Shown here piece by piece: positions 32,380 through 39,768 of a stretch of DNA of 44,844 nucleotides. The position numbers were made by a program, and so were the translations under genes. The stretch is taken from assembly GCF_014201875.1 (NCBI RefSeq), contig NZ_JACHFL010000026.1, positions 1-44,844 of the forward strand, in the 5' to 3' direction. Under the pieces are notes generated by a model that saw only the letters and a list, made by a program, of their open reading frames with translations, was not told the origin of the DNA and ran no database searches. Positions within the stretch are counted from its first letter, which is position 1; every line of letters starts with the position of its first letter. Origin of the DNA: Deinococcus humi. GTDB lineage: Bacteria; Deinococcota; Deinococci; Deinococcales; Deinococcaceae.

Positions 32380-32385
32380 TAGGCT
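32380..32385 (+). promoter_or_regulatory. -10 box, leaderless type
   Basis: TAGGCT with a 7-nt spacer before the ATG at 32393 and no Shine-Dalgarno, the same geometry as at 34139 and 39756. Confidence 0.45.
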
Positions 32386-32392
32386 CAGCTGC

Positions 32393-32851
32393 ATGAGGCA
32401 GCCCATCACCGTCTTCGCCCGCACCCGGGAACAGTTCGACAGCGCACGACTGAGCTATCAGCGTCCGGACGTCGCGTTCTTCTCGGCAGGCGCGTGCCAG
32501 ATTCTGGCCTTCGCGTTCCTTGAGACGTATCCGCACGCAGGCTTCCGGCCCCGTTTTATTTATCCCACCCCTGGTTTCGATGGCAGCCACGTGTATGTCA
32601 CCGACGGCCAGACCGCCTTTGACGCCCAGGGCTACGTGTCTGAGATAGGACTGCTGCGCCGCCACCACGCCGCCTACGCCCCGTATTGGCAGGGGGGAGT
32701 CGAGGACATCACTGTGCCAATGGCCGAATTCTGCGCGGCCAACGATCACGCCGCGCCCTGTTACTTTCCACCGGGGGCTTGGGAACGGGCCCTGGCGTAC
32801 CTGCGTCAGTTTCCGGCGCCTCAGTCTGCGCTGGCGCTGTCTCGAAACTGA
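32393..32851 (+). CDS. Unknown protein with a possible Cys-His-Asp triad
   Basis: A 152-residue protein with no signal peptide or membrane helix. The arrangement GACQILAFAF (C35), GSHVYVTDG (H66) and AFDAQGY (D77) is spaced as in transglutaminase/NAT-like cysteine enzymes, in which Cys sits on a helix and His and Asp on following strands. That is pattern matching, not a family assignment. The ATG at 32393 follows a -10 box at 7 nt; an in-frame ATG 51 nt earlier would overlap the divergent lipoprotein start. The 3' end overlaps murF tail-to-tail by 31 nt. Confidence 0.7.
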   Translation: MRQPITVFARTREQFDSARLSYQRPDVAFFSAGACQILAFAFLETYPHAGFRPRFIYPTPGFDGSHVYVTDGQTAFDAQGYVSEIGLLRRHHAAYAPYWQGGVEDITVPMAEFCAANDHAAPCYFPPGAWERALAYLRQFPAPQSALALSRN

Positions 32852-34107
32852 AGGAGGGCGTCCACCACGACATCGAGTCCCACCCCCGCCTGCGCCCGTT
32901 GCTCCGCCGTCCACGAGATGCCCCGGCTGGCCTTGACCAGCACCACATCACCGTCCTTGACCTCTTCCAGCAGGGCGGCGATCAGTTCCGGCACGGTTCC
33001 GTAAACCCGCTCACCCAGCTCAGCGGCAAACTCACCGACGCCGTAGGTCAGGTCGGCTCTGGCCCGCGCTTCCTGGCCCACCTGGGCGTGCAGGGCGCGT
33101 TCGGTGTCGCCCAGCTCCAGCATGCGCCCCAGCACGCTGATACGTCGGCCCGGCAGAGCGTGCAGGGCACCCAGCGCAGCGGACACCGCCACAGGCGAGG
33201 CGTTGTAGGCATCGTCAATGACCGTGAAGCGGCCCTGGTGGACGCGGTAGCGCCCCCCCGGCACGCTGACGTCCAGGAGTCCCCTGGCCGCTTCCGTAAG
33301 TGGCACCCCCGCTTCCCGCGCCAGCAGCAGCGCCAGCACGGCCGCCTCGGCCTGAACCTGGGCGGCCAGGGGAAGCTGGACGTTGACGCCACCAAAGGTG
33401 AAGGTGGCTCCCTGCGGCGTGATCTCCAGGCCCTGACCTGCGTGCGTCACATTCCCGAAGCCGTAGCTCTCCGCCCCAGGGTAGAACGGCGCGGCCTGTG
33501 CGCCCACCAGTCCACGTGCTCCGTTCAGGATGACGCCCTTCTCGCGCACGATGTTCTCGATGCTGCCCAGCTGTTCCAGATGCGCCGGGCCAATCGCGGT
33601 GACCACACCCACGTCCGGGCGAACGAGCTCTACCAGTTCAGCCATCTCGCCGGGTCGGTCAATGCCCATTTCCACCACCAGCGGGCGATCCGAAGCCCCG
33701 AACTCGATCAGAAAGCAGGCGATGGCGGGCTGCGTGTTGAACACTGGCATGAAATGAGCGTTCAGCGCCGCTGCCGCGTACGCTTTGGCCGTGGTCTTGC
33801 CCGCGCTGCCCGTGATGCCGATCACCCGCACGTTTTTCGCCCGCTCAGCCTTTGCCCAGGCCCGCAGGGCAGCCCAGGCCTCGGGCACGCGCACGGCGCG
33901 GGGCACGTCCAGATCGGTCAGCACGAAGGGCGCACCCGCCTCTAGCGCCGCCTCCACGAAGCGGTTGCCGTGCATCGTCTCACCGGGCAGAGCGACGAAG
34001 GCCACCTCGGGGCCAGCCTCGCGCGAATCCCAGGTCAGCCGCTGAGCGGGGCGGGCTTCCGGGTGGACGGTGGCAGAAAAGGGGAGGGGGGCGTGTGGAT
34101 TGGGCAT
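32821..34107 (-). CDS. murF: UDP-N-acetylmuramoyl-tripeptide--D-alanyl-D-alanine ligase
   Basis: Cytosolic Mur ligase adding D-Ala-D-Ala to the UDP-MurNAc-tripeptide, the last soluble peptidoglycan step. The 428-residue product has an N-terminal UDP-binding domain with TWDSREAG (25-32), the P-loop ITGSAGKTT (98-106), NTQPAI and VEMGIDRPGEM in the central domain, IGPAHLEQLGS, and DDAYNASPVAV in the C-terminal domain. The NTQPAI segment is slightly unlike the usual NxNNxIG, but the order of motifs is that of MurF. TAATCT ends 8 nt before the ATG without a Shine-Dalgarno, so it is probably leaderless. Divergent from the acetamidase gene. Confidence 0.92.
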   Translation of the reverse strand: MPNPHAPLPFSATVHPEARPAQRLTWDSREAGPEVAFVALPGETMHGNRFVEAALEAGAPFVLTDLDVPRAVRVPEAWAALRAWAKAERAKNVRVIGITGSAGKTTAKAYAAAALNAHFMPVFNTQPAIACFLIEFGASDRPLVVEMGIDRPGEMAELVELVRPDVGVVTAIGPAHLEQLGSIENIVREKGVILNGARGLVGAQAAPFYPGAESYGFGNVTHAGQGLEITPQGATFTFGGVNVQLPLAAQVQAEAAVLALLLAREAGVPLTEAARGLLDVSVPGGRYRVHQGRFTVIDDAYNASPVAVSAALGALHALPGRRISVLGRMLELGDTERALHAQVGQEARARADLTYGVGEFAAELGERVYGTVPELIAALLEEVKDGDVVLVKASRGISWTAEQRAQAGVGLDVVVDALLQFRDSASAD

Positions 34108-34115
34108 CGTCCATC

Positions 34116-34121
34116 AGATTA
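34116..34121 (-). promoter_or_regulatory. -10 box of murF, leaderless type
   Basis: TAATCT on the minus strand, 8 nt before the murF ATG. It lies where the -35 of the divergent acetamidase promoter would be, so the two polymerases would compete. Confidence 0.5.
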
Positions 34122-34138
34122 ACGCGGCGGATTATCGG

Positions 34139-34144
34139 TAGCCT
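34139..34144 (+). promoter_or_regulatory. -10 box of the acetamidase gene, leaderless type
   Basis: TAGCCT with a 7-nt spacer before the ATG at 34152 and no Shine-Dalgarno. Confidence 0.45.
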
Positions 34145-34151
34145 GGAACCC

Positions 34152-35132
34152 ATGGCTGACCATCACCTGAGTGCCGAATCCATCCACACCGTCTGGGACC
34201 GCACGCTCCCGCCCGCACTGAAGGTGTCGCCCGGTGACAGCGTTACCTTCGACACCCTGGACGCCTCGGACGGTGGGGTGGCGCGGCGGGTGGTGGCGGG
34301 GGAGCTGACGGCCCCCGCTGATCTGGAGGCCCTGATCCACGCCGATGCGTTTCCTGCGCGGAATGCGCCGCGCGGCCACCCGTTAACTGGCCCCATCTTC
34401 GTGGAAGGCGCACAACCCGGTGACACCCTGAGTATTGACCTGCTGGAGGTCAGGCCCGCCGCCTGGGGCTGGACGGCCTGTCGCCCCGATGGAATCGGGC
34501 TGCTGGACGCCGTGCTGGCTGGTGAGGGCCTGCAACCTTACACGCATTTCTGGGATCTGCGGGCAGGCAGTCACACGGATTTTTTGCCGGGGATTCGACT
34601 GCCGCTGGCCTCCTTTCCCGGTGTGATTGGGGTTGCGCCCGCTGCGAACGGTCCCCATCCCACCGCGCCACCCCGCCAGGTGGGCGGGAATATGGATATC
34701 CGGCAACTGGTGGTGGGCAGCACGCTGTATCTGCCGGTAGAGGTGCCCGGTGCGCTCCTGTCAGTGGGAGACCTGCATGCCGCTCAGGGGGACGGAGAAC
34801 TGTCCGGTACGGGCATCGAGATGGCCGGGCAGATCACGCTGCGCGTCGGTCTGGAGAAAGCGGCTGGCCTGACCACGCCTGAGTTCGTCACCCCCACGCA
34901 TGGCGGCAGCAGCCAGCGGTGGCACGCCACCACGGGCCACGATCCGGACCTGATGACCGCTGCCCGCATCGCCTTGCGTGCGCTGCTGCGGCGGTTGACG
35001 GCGCGCGGCCTGAGCCTGGAGCAGGCGTATGTGCTGTCGAGCGCTTGCGTCGACTTGAAGATCAGTCAGGTGGTGGACGCACCCAACTACACCGTCAGCG
35101 CCTTCCTGCCGCTGGATATCTTTGTGGACTGA
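34152..35132 (+). CDS. Acetamidase/formamidase family protein
   Basis: A 326-residue FmdA/AmdA-type amidase, which releases ammonia from formamide, acetamide or similar small amides. Recognisable parts are TGPIFVEGAQPGDTLSIDLLEV (about 79-100), HPTAPPRQVGGNMDIRQL (near 172-189) with the metal-binding His/Asp residues of the family, LSVGDLHAAQGDGE and the C-terminal SSACVDLKISQVVD. The frame is open far upstream inside murF on the opposite strand, but the ATG at 34152 has a -10 box at 7 nt and begins at the usual N-terminus. Substrate is not predictable. Confidence 0.9.
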   Translation: MADHHLSAESIHTVWDRTLPPALKVSPGDSVTFDTLDASDGGVARRVVAGELTAPADLEALIHADAFPARNAPRGHPLTGPIFVEGAQPGDTLSIDLLEVRPAAWGWTACRPDGIGLLDAVLAGEGLQPYTHFWDLRAGSHTDFLPGIRLPLASFPGVIGVAPAANGPHPTAPPRQVGGNMDIRQLVVGSTLYLPVEVPGALLSVGDLHAAQGDGELSGTGIEMAGQITLRVGLEKAAGLTTPEFVTPTHGGSSQRWHATTGHDPDLMTAARIALRALLRRLTARGLSLEQAYVLSSACVDLKISQVVDAPNYTVSAFLPLDIFVD

Positions 35133-35182
35133 CGGGCAACGGAGCTGGTGGCCTCCACCCACAGCAGAAGGTCCACGCGAAA

Positions 35183-35207
35183 GGGCCGAGGCGATTGGCC
35201 TCGGCCC
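35183..35207 (-). terminator. Terminator between convergent acetamidase and fakA-like genes
   Basis: Perfect 10-bp stem, 35183-35192 with 35198-35207, and a 5-nt loop. On the minus strand it is followed by TTTCG, a short U run; on the plus strand none. It is 16 nt past the fakA-like stop and about 50 nt past the acetamidase stop, so it may serve both. Confidence 0.7.
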
Positions 35208-35223
35208 CAGCGTAAATCCGAGT

Positions 35224-36828
35224 CTATTCCAACGTGACGAGGTAGTCGTAGAGATCCGGCCCGCCCGCGTGCGCCTCCACCTCCGCCCCGTCGAACTGCT
35301 CGCCGATGCGCCCGGCCAGCGCGTCCAGATCGGCCTGCGTCTTCTGTGGGCCGCCGAACACCGTGATGATCTCCTGTCCGTCGTAAGCGTCCGTCAGCAT
35401 TTTCAGCACGCTGTCCTCGGGGGTGCCGCCAGCCTGCACCAGCTCGTCGTCCTGCAAGCCGATGACGTCGCCCTCGGCGATGGCGAGCGTCTCACCCTTC
35501 TTAGTGGTGATGTTGGTGGTGCGGCTGGCACGCGTCACTTCGAAGGTGGTCACGGCCTGCGAGGCCCCGGTCATGGCTTCTTTCAGCTCGTCTGCAGGGA
35601 TGTCGGGCTGGAAGGCCAGGGCCGCGCCCATGCCCTGGCCCAGCGTGCGTGTGGGAACCACCACGGCGCGGCCTTCCATCAGCTCCATCGCCCGTTCGGC
35701 GGCCATCAGAACGTTCTTGTTGTTGGGCAGCACGATCACGCGCTCAGCACTGACGCTGCGGACAGCGTCTACGATGTCCTGCACGCTGGGATTGGCGGTC
35801 TGCCCACCCGAGACGATGCGTGCCCCCAGGCTGCGGAACAGCTTAACCAGCCCGTAGCCGTTGGCCACCGCCACCAGTCCCGACAGTGGCAGCTCCTCCT
35901 CGGCGCGGGCGGTGGCCCCGGCCATGCCCAGAATTTCGGTGTGCTGCTCGGACATGTCCTCGACTTTAGTCTTGAGCATCCTGCCGTAGCGGCCCACCGT
36001 CGCCAGCAGTTCGTCCGGCTCGTTGGTGTGGATGTGGCCCTTGACGTAGCCCTCCGCGCCCACCACCAGCAGGCTGTCGCCGAAGGGGCTGACCAGCTCG
36101 CGGATTTCTTCGATGGGCTTGGTGGCCTCGGACATCAGGAACTCGGTGCAGAAACCGAATTCCTCGTTCTCGAACCCCTGCTGGGCGTAGTGGGTGATCT
36201 CAGGTGCTGCAGGCAATTCGTCGCCACGCAACTCGGCCAGCATGCCCTGCACGATATACAGGTAGCCCTGGCCGCCGCTGTCGATCACCCCAGCCTGCTT
36301 CAAGGCGGGGAGCATCTCGGGCGTCTGGTCCAGCAGCTCCTGGCCCTTGAACAGCGCATTTTCCAGCACCATGTCCACCGTGTCGCCGCGCGCACCCTCG
36401 GCGATCCCATGCGCCACGGTGAGGATCGTGCCCTCCACGGGCTTCATCACCGCGCCGTACCCGCTCTTCTGCGCGGCATCAAACGCGCGGATCAGCGTGG
36501 GGGCGTCCACCTCCTGTCTGTCCTTGATCACTTCTGCAAAGCCCTTAAGCAGCTGCGACAGGATCACGCCGCTGTTGCCGCGTGCTCCCAGCAGTGCGCC
36601 GTAGCTGATCGCGCGGGCCACACCGGCCATGCTGCTCACGTCGGCGGTGTCCAGCTCGCGCCGCACCGATTGCATGGTCAGGTGCATGTTGGTGCCGGTG
36701 TCACCGTCCGGGACGGGATAGACGTTCAGGGCGTTGACTTCCTCGCGGAACACCCCCAGCCAGTCGGTGGCGTAGCGCAGCATGCGGGCGAGATCAGCGG
36801 GACTCAGGGTGGCCTGGTGGTCAGACAC
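35224..36828 (-). CDS. DAK2-domain, fatty-acid-kinase-like protein (FakA/YloV type)
   Basis: A 534-residue protein. The N-terminal DhaL/DAK2 domain (1 to about 200) has LNVYPVPDGDTGTNMHLTM with the Mg-ATP-binding N35, D41, D43 and N47, and GARGNSGVILSQLLKGF. The C-terminal half has a DegV-like layout (IVLPNNKNVLMAAERA, VPTRTLGQGMGAALAF). In Firmicutes such proteins phosphorylate fatty acids held by FakB, a DegV protein; no fakB is in the window. The GTG at 36828 overlaps the Asp23 gene by 8 nt; an in-frame ATG 18 nt earlier is possible. The pairing with Asp23 matches yloU-yloV of Bacillus subtilis. Confidence 0.87.
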   Translation of the reverse strand: MSDHQATLSPADLARMLRYATDWLGVFREEVNALNVYPVPDGDTGTNMHLTMQSVRRELDTADVSSMAGVARAISYGALLGARGNSGVILSQLLKGFAEVIKDRQEVDAPTLIRAFDAAQKSGYGAVMKPVEGTILTVAHGIAEGARGDTVDMVLENALFKGQELLDQTPEMLPALKQAGVIDSGGQGYLYIVQGMLAELRGDELPAAPEITHYAQQGFENEEFGFCTEFLMSEATKPIEEIRELVSPFGDSLLVVGAEGYVKGHIHTNEPDELLATVGRYGRMLKTKVEDMSEQHTEILGMAGATARAEEELPLSGLVAVANGYGLVKLFRSLGARIVSGGQTANPSVQDIVDAVRSVSAERVIVLPNNKNVLMAAERAMELMEGRAVVVPTRTLGQGMGAALAFQPDIPADELKEAMTGASQAVTTFEVTRASRTTNITTKKGETLAIAEGDVIGLQDDELVQAGGTPEDSVLKMLTDAYDGQEIITVFGGPQKTQADLDALAGRIGEQFDGAEVEAHAGGPDLYDYLVTLE

Positions 36829-37159
36829 GCTGAACCCCCACCGCATGCACGCGGGTGGCGCTCAACTCGATCCCGGCCAAATTCTTGACGACGTGTTCCA
36901 CACGCTCGACGATATTGCGCGCCACCGTGGGAATGCTGACGCCGTAGGCCGCCACGATGTACAGGTCTGCGGTGTAGGTGCCGCCGTCCTTTTCCTTGCC
37001 GATCACCACGCCGTCACTGACGTTGGCGCGGCCCAGCACGCGGGAAATGCCTTCCTTCAGGTTGGCGGGGGCCATGCCCACCACGCCTGGGATCTCATGG
37101 GCGGTCAGCCCGATTAAGGAGGCGAGCGCCGCCTCGGAAATTTGTATGGTGCCAGTCAC
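36821..37159 (-). CDS. Asp23/Gls24 family envelope stress protein
   Basis: A 112-residue Asp23-family (DUF322, YloU-like) protein. Signatures are ISEAALASLIGLTAHEIPGVVGM at the start, VIGKEKDGGTYTADLYIVAAYGVSIPTVARNI in the middle and VEHVVKNLAGIELSATRVHAVGVQ at the end. No signal peptide or membrane segment. In Staphylococcus, Asp23 is membrane-associated and linked to envelope stress. The frame is open 165 nt upstream, but the GTG at 37159 starts just before the conserved domain and has TATACT 10 nt upstream. It overlaps the fakA-like gene by 8 nt. Confidence 0.9.
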   Translation of the reverse strand: MTGTIQISEAALASLIGLTAHEIPGVVGMAPANLKEGISRVLGRANVSDGVVIGKEKDGGTYTADLYIVAAYGVSIPTVARNIVERVEHVVKNLAGIELSATRVHAVGVQRV

Positions 37160-37169
37160 AGTACCGGCC

Positions 37170-37175
37170 AGTATA
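37170..37175 (-). promoter_or_regulatory. -10 box of the asp23-fakA operon
   Basis: TATACT on the minus strand, 10 nt before the GTG start at 37159 and thus allowing only a few leader bases. No good -35. Between this and 37350 I see no gene, only a short GCCCAC/GTGGGC stem near 37286-37310. Confidence 0.5.
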
Positions 37176-37349
37176 CGGGGCGACAGCGTTGCGAAAGGAT
37201 GGGGTGCGCGTTCTGCAGGTGGATTGCGGCCTGAGACGGCTTGATCCTTACTTTGGCTGTTCTGAAAACTCGGTTCCTCGCTTAGCCCACCCCTTTTGAG
37301 ATGAGTGGGCCATGTGGTGAGCAAAGGGCTTCCGTGCTGCCTTGTGCCA

Positions 37350-37388
37350 CAGAAAGAAGACGGCCAGACCTTTCGAGCCTGACCGTCT
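37350..37388 (-). terminator. Terminator after the MarR/transporter remnant
   Basis: On the minus strand, AGACGGTCAG (37388-37379) pairs with CTGGCCGTCT (37367-37358), 10 bp with one G-U, followed by TCTTTCT. It lies about 20 nt past the last stop of this unit. Confidence 0.75.
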
Positions 37389-37406
37389 CTGGCATGGGTA
37401 GAAGGA

Positions 37407-37670
37407 TCAGTCGCTGGCGGCGGGCTTGCCGTCTGCCTGCTGCTCGCGCTTGGTGACGTTGGTGGCCCCGCGCATGGGAATCACCGGAATGAACGGCACC
37501 ACGAGAAGGCCCACTACGATGAACCACAGGCTGGTGCCGAACATCCTCGTCATGCTGGCGGTGAAGCCGTTCTTGAGCCCCCTCGCGACCCTCTCGCCCA
37601 ACTCGTTGGCCTGCTGGTTCAGCGTGGTCTTGATTCCGGCCAGCACGCTCTGGCGGGTCTGTTCTGACAT
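37407..37670 (-). CDS. 87-residue one-helix protein, resembles a transporter C-terminus; probable 3' part of a broken gene
   Basis: The frame encodes 87 residues: a charged amphipathic N-terminal half (LNQQANELGERVARGL), NGFTASMTRMF, one membrane helix (TSLWFIVVGLLVVPFIPVI) and a polar tail. The helix flanked by F-T-A before and P-x-x-P-M-R-G after resembles the last membrane segment of DHA2-type major-facilitator exporters; this is my reading, not a database match. Its ATG overlaps the stop of the MarR frame (TGATG). Adding one C to the C5 run at 37685-37689 makes the MarR frame read LTPQGEELM straight into this frame, so it is more likely the 3' part of a frameshifted MarR gene, or of a MarR-transporter deletion fusion, than an independent gene. 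Confidence 0.5.
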   Translation of the reverse strand: MSEQTRQSVLAGIKTTLNQQANELGERVARGLKNGFTASMTRMFGTSLWFIVVGLLVVPFIPVIPMRGATNVTKREQQADGKPAASD

Positions 37671-37989
37671 CAGCTCTTCACCCTGGGGGTCAGGCTTAGG
37701 CGGATGCGGCAGGAGTCCATCGGGTCGATCTGGCGCTCAATCAGATTCTGTTTGTGAAGCTGGTCCAGATAGCGACTGAGCAGTGTGGGCGGCAGATGCA
37801 GGTGCACGGCCAGTGCTTCGGGGTAGCTGTAACCACTGCCGATGCTCTGCAAAACGTTGAAGCGCGGAGAGTCCAGATCGAAATGCGAGGCCAGCACGGG
37901 AGCGAAGTCATGCCTGAAAATCGCCATATAGTGCCCATGAACCGGCCCACCAACTCGCCGCTCAGGGGTGGAGCAGAGGAAGTTGGCAT
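37670..37989 (-). pseudogene. MarR-family regulator with two apparent frameshifts
   Basis: The winged-helix core is intact in one frame (FDLDSPRFNVLQSIGSG, YPEALAVHLHLPPTLLSRYL, LIERQIDPMDS, IRLSLTP), but both ends are in other frames. The proper start is the ATG at 37989, whose frame reads PLSGELVGRFMGTIWRF and then leaves the core frame. One extra T in the T4 run (37917-37920) would give IWRFFRHDFAPVLAS. At the 3' end, one extra C in the C5 run (37685-37689) would give LTPQGEEL instead of LTPRVKS-stop. In the core frame alone the start would be TTG at 38002 or ATG at 37927. Either a decayed gene or homopolymer sequencing errors. A candidate operator lies 12 nt upstream. Confidence 0.65.
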
Positions 37990-38000
37990 CCCTGTACCCC

Positions 38001-38024
38001 AAGGGAACAGTTCTCTTTAGTCAA
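38001..38024 (-). promoter_or_regulatory. Candidate MarR operator and -35 region
   Basis: AAGGGAACAGTTCTCTT (38001-38017) is an imperfect 17-bp palindrome with the core GAAC-N-GTTC. It is 12 nt before the MarR ATG at 37989 and next to TTGACT (minus strand, 38024-38019). MarR proteins usually bind such palindromes over their own promoters. A+T-rich sequence to 38050 offers TAGAAT and TATAAT as -10 boxes. Confidence 0.5.
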
Positions 38025-38160
38025 CTATTCTAACCAGTAAATTGATTATAAGAGTGTGTCGTCGAAGCAGCGACGATGGAGAAACGGACGGGCATGTGGC
38101 CTCAGCTTTTGCTGGCCTCTAAATAGCCCTCGTGTCGCCATACAGTCTGAAATGCCATGC

Positions 38161-38189
38161 AAAGGGGGTGGGAGTCCTGCCCCCACCCC
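38161..38189 (-). terminator. Hairpin after gltX
   Basis: GGGGTGGG (38165-38172) and CCCACCCC (38182-38189) form an 8-bp GC stem followed on the minus strand by CTTT. The U run is short, so a moderate call. It lies 32 nt past the gltX stop. Confidence 0.55.
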
Positions 38190-38220
38190 TGCGTTTGAGT
38201 TCCCGCTCAGTGCTGCCTGT

Positions 38221-39654
38221 TCAGCGTGCGGCCCGCTCCACCCGCGCCACCACACGCTCACGGCCCAGGGCTTCGAGCATCTGCGGTAGGTCGGGGCTTT
38301 CCAGCGTTCCGGCCACGGCGGCGCGCACCGGGGGCATCACTTTGCCCAGCTTAAGCCCCTTCTCCTCGGCGTAGGCGTGGAACAGGGCGCTCAGGCTCCC
38401 AGCATCGAAGCTGGGGAGGTTCTTCAGGCGGCCCGCCAGTTCCGTGAGCTGCTCCCGCGCGCCGTCAATGGCCTTTTGTGCCTTCTCGTTCACCGGGTAA
38501 TCCTCGGACCAGAAGTAGCCCGTCTTCTCCAGGAAATCACTGAAGACCTCAATCCGTGGGATCAGCAGGCGGGTCACTGCCCGGAAGTAGTCATCCAGTG
38601 GCAGGTCGGACTTGTGGGCCGCCAGGTAGGCGTGCAGCCGCCGGGCCACCTCCTCCTCGTCTAGCACTTCACGCAAGTACTTGCCGTTGTACCAGCGCAA
38701 TTTGTCCTGATCGAACACCGGGCCGCCCAGGGTTATGTCCTCCAGTCGGAAGGTACGCTCGAACTCGTTCAGATCAAAGATTTCCGTGCCGTCCGGATGC
38801 GTCCAGCCCATGGTCGCCAGGAAATTCAGCATGGCTTCCGGCAGATAACCCTGATCCATGTACCATTCGACGCTGGTGGGGTTCTTGCGCTTGCTGATCT
38901 TCGACTTGTCGGCGTTGCGGAGCAGCGGCATGTGGGCGAATCTGGGGGCGTCCCAGCCAAAGGCGCGGTACAGCAGAACGTGAATGGGGGTGCTGGTGAT
39001 CCATTCCTCGGCGCGCACCACGTCGGTCACGCCCATCAGGTGATCGTCCACCACGTTTGCCAGATGGTAGGTGGGATAGCTGTCGGCCTTGAGCAGCACC
39101 TTGTCGTCGATCTCGGCGTTCTGGAAATGAATCGGCTCGCGCAACAGATCGTTTACCACCGTCTCGCCGTCACGCGGGACCTTCAGGCGGATCACGGCGG
39201 CCTCGCCCCCCTCCACCCGCCGCTGTGCCTCGCCAGGGTCAAGGTCACGGCTGGGCACGGCGATCACATGGCCTCCGGCTTGCGCCTGTTCCCGTAGGGC
39301 TGTCAGCTCCTCAGGCGTTTCGAAGGCGTAATAGGCGTAGCCGGACTCTACAAGTTGCCGCGCGTGCTGGCCGTACAGTTCGGTGCGCTCGGACTGGCGG
39401 TAGGGGCCGTTGGGGCCGTCCTGCAGGGGCGATTCGTCGGGTGTGAGATTCAGCCACTGCATCATCTGAAAGATGCGTTTCTCGCTGTCGGGCACGTAAC
39501 GGTTGCGATCGGTGTCCTCGATCCGCAGGATGAACTTGCCGCCGCCCTGACGCGCTAGAACAGCGTTGAACAGGCCGATATAGGCGGTGCCCACATGTGG
39601 GTCTCCGGTGGGGCTGGGGGCGATGCGGGTCACGGTCGGGCGGGATGACGACAT
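38221..39654 (-). CDS. gltX: Glutamyl-tRNA synthetase
   Basis: Class I aminoacyl-tRNA synthetase of 477 residues. The ATP site shows RIAPSPTGDPHVGTAYIGLFN (10-30, HIGH variant HVGT) and KISKRKN (KMSKS variant, about 253-259). FILRIEDTDRNRYVPDSE binds glutamate, and the Glu-specific fold continues with VVDDHLMGVTDVVRAEEW. The C-terminal helical anticodon domain is complete. TATCCT ends 7 nt before the ATG, so the mRNA is probably leaderless. The ATG at 39654 gives the normal N-terminus. Whether it is discriminating for tRNA-Glu only cannot be read off. Confidence 0.96.
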   Translation of the reverse strand: MSSSRPTVTRIAPSPTGDPHVGTAYIGLFNAVLARQGGGKFILRIEDTDRNRYVPDSEKRIFQMMQWLNLTPDESPLQDGPNGPYRQSERTELYGQHARQLVESGYAYYAFETPEELTALREQAQAGGHVIAVPSRDLDPGEAQRRVEGGEAAVIRLKVPRDGETVVNDLLREPIHFQNAEIDDKVLLKADSYPTYHLANVVDDHLMGVTDVVRAEEWITSTPIHVLLYRAFGWDAPRFAHMPLLRNADKSKISKRKNPTSVEWYMDQGYLPEAMLNFLATMGWTHPDGTEIFDLNEFERTFRLEDITLGGPVFDQDKLRWYNGKYLREVLDEEEVARRLHAYLAAHKSDLPLDDYFRAVTRLLIPRIEVFSDFLEKTGYFWSEDYPVNEKAQKAIDGAREQLTELAGRLKNLPSFDAGSLSALFHAYAEEKGLKLGKVMPPVRAAVAGTLESPDLPQMLEALGRERVVARVERAAR

Positions 39655-39661
39655 GGGCCAC

Positions 39662-39667
39662 AGGATA
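39662..39667 (-). promoter_or_regulatory. -10 box of gltX, leaderless type
   Basis: TATCCT on the minus strand with a 7-nt spacer before the gltX ATG; the same hexamer and spacing serve the divergent gene at 39769. Confidence 0.5.
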
Positions 39668-39755
39668 CGGGGCCGGGCATCTACAGTGGGGCTGGTTCAG
39701 AGGCTGTAATGAGCGGCGCAGGAGCCCGCCCCACTGCTTTTCCAGGGCCGCCCGC

Positions 39756-39761
39756 TATCCT
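39756..39761 (+). promoter_or_regulatory. -10 box of the flavin reductase-like gene, leaderless type
   Basis: TATCCT with a 7-nt spacer before the ATG at 39769; no Shine-Dalgarno and no clear -35. Confidence 0.5.
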
Positions 39762-39768
39762 GCTCCCC

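Noticed and set aside
35122..36888. 588-codon plus-strand open frame opposite the fakA-like gene
   Set aside because: Antisense shadow without recognisable domain; the minus-strand gene has clear DAK2 motifs.
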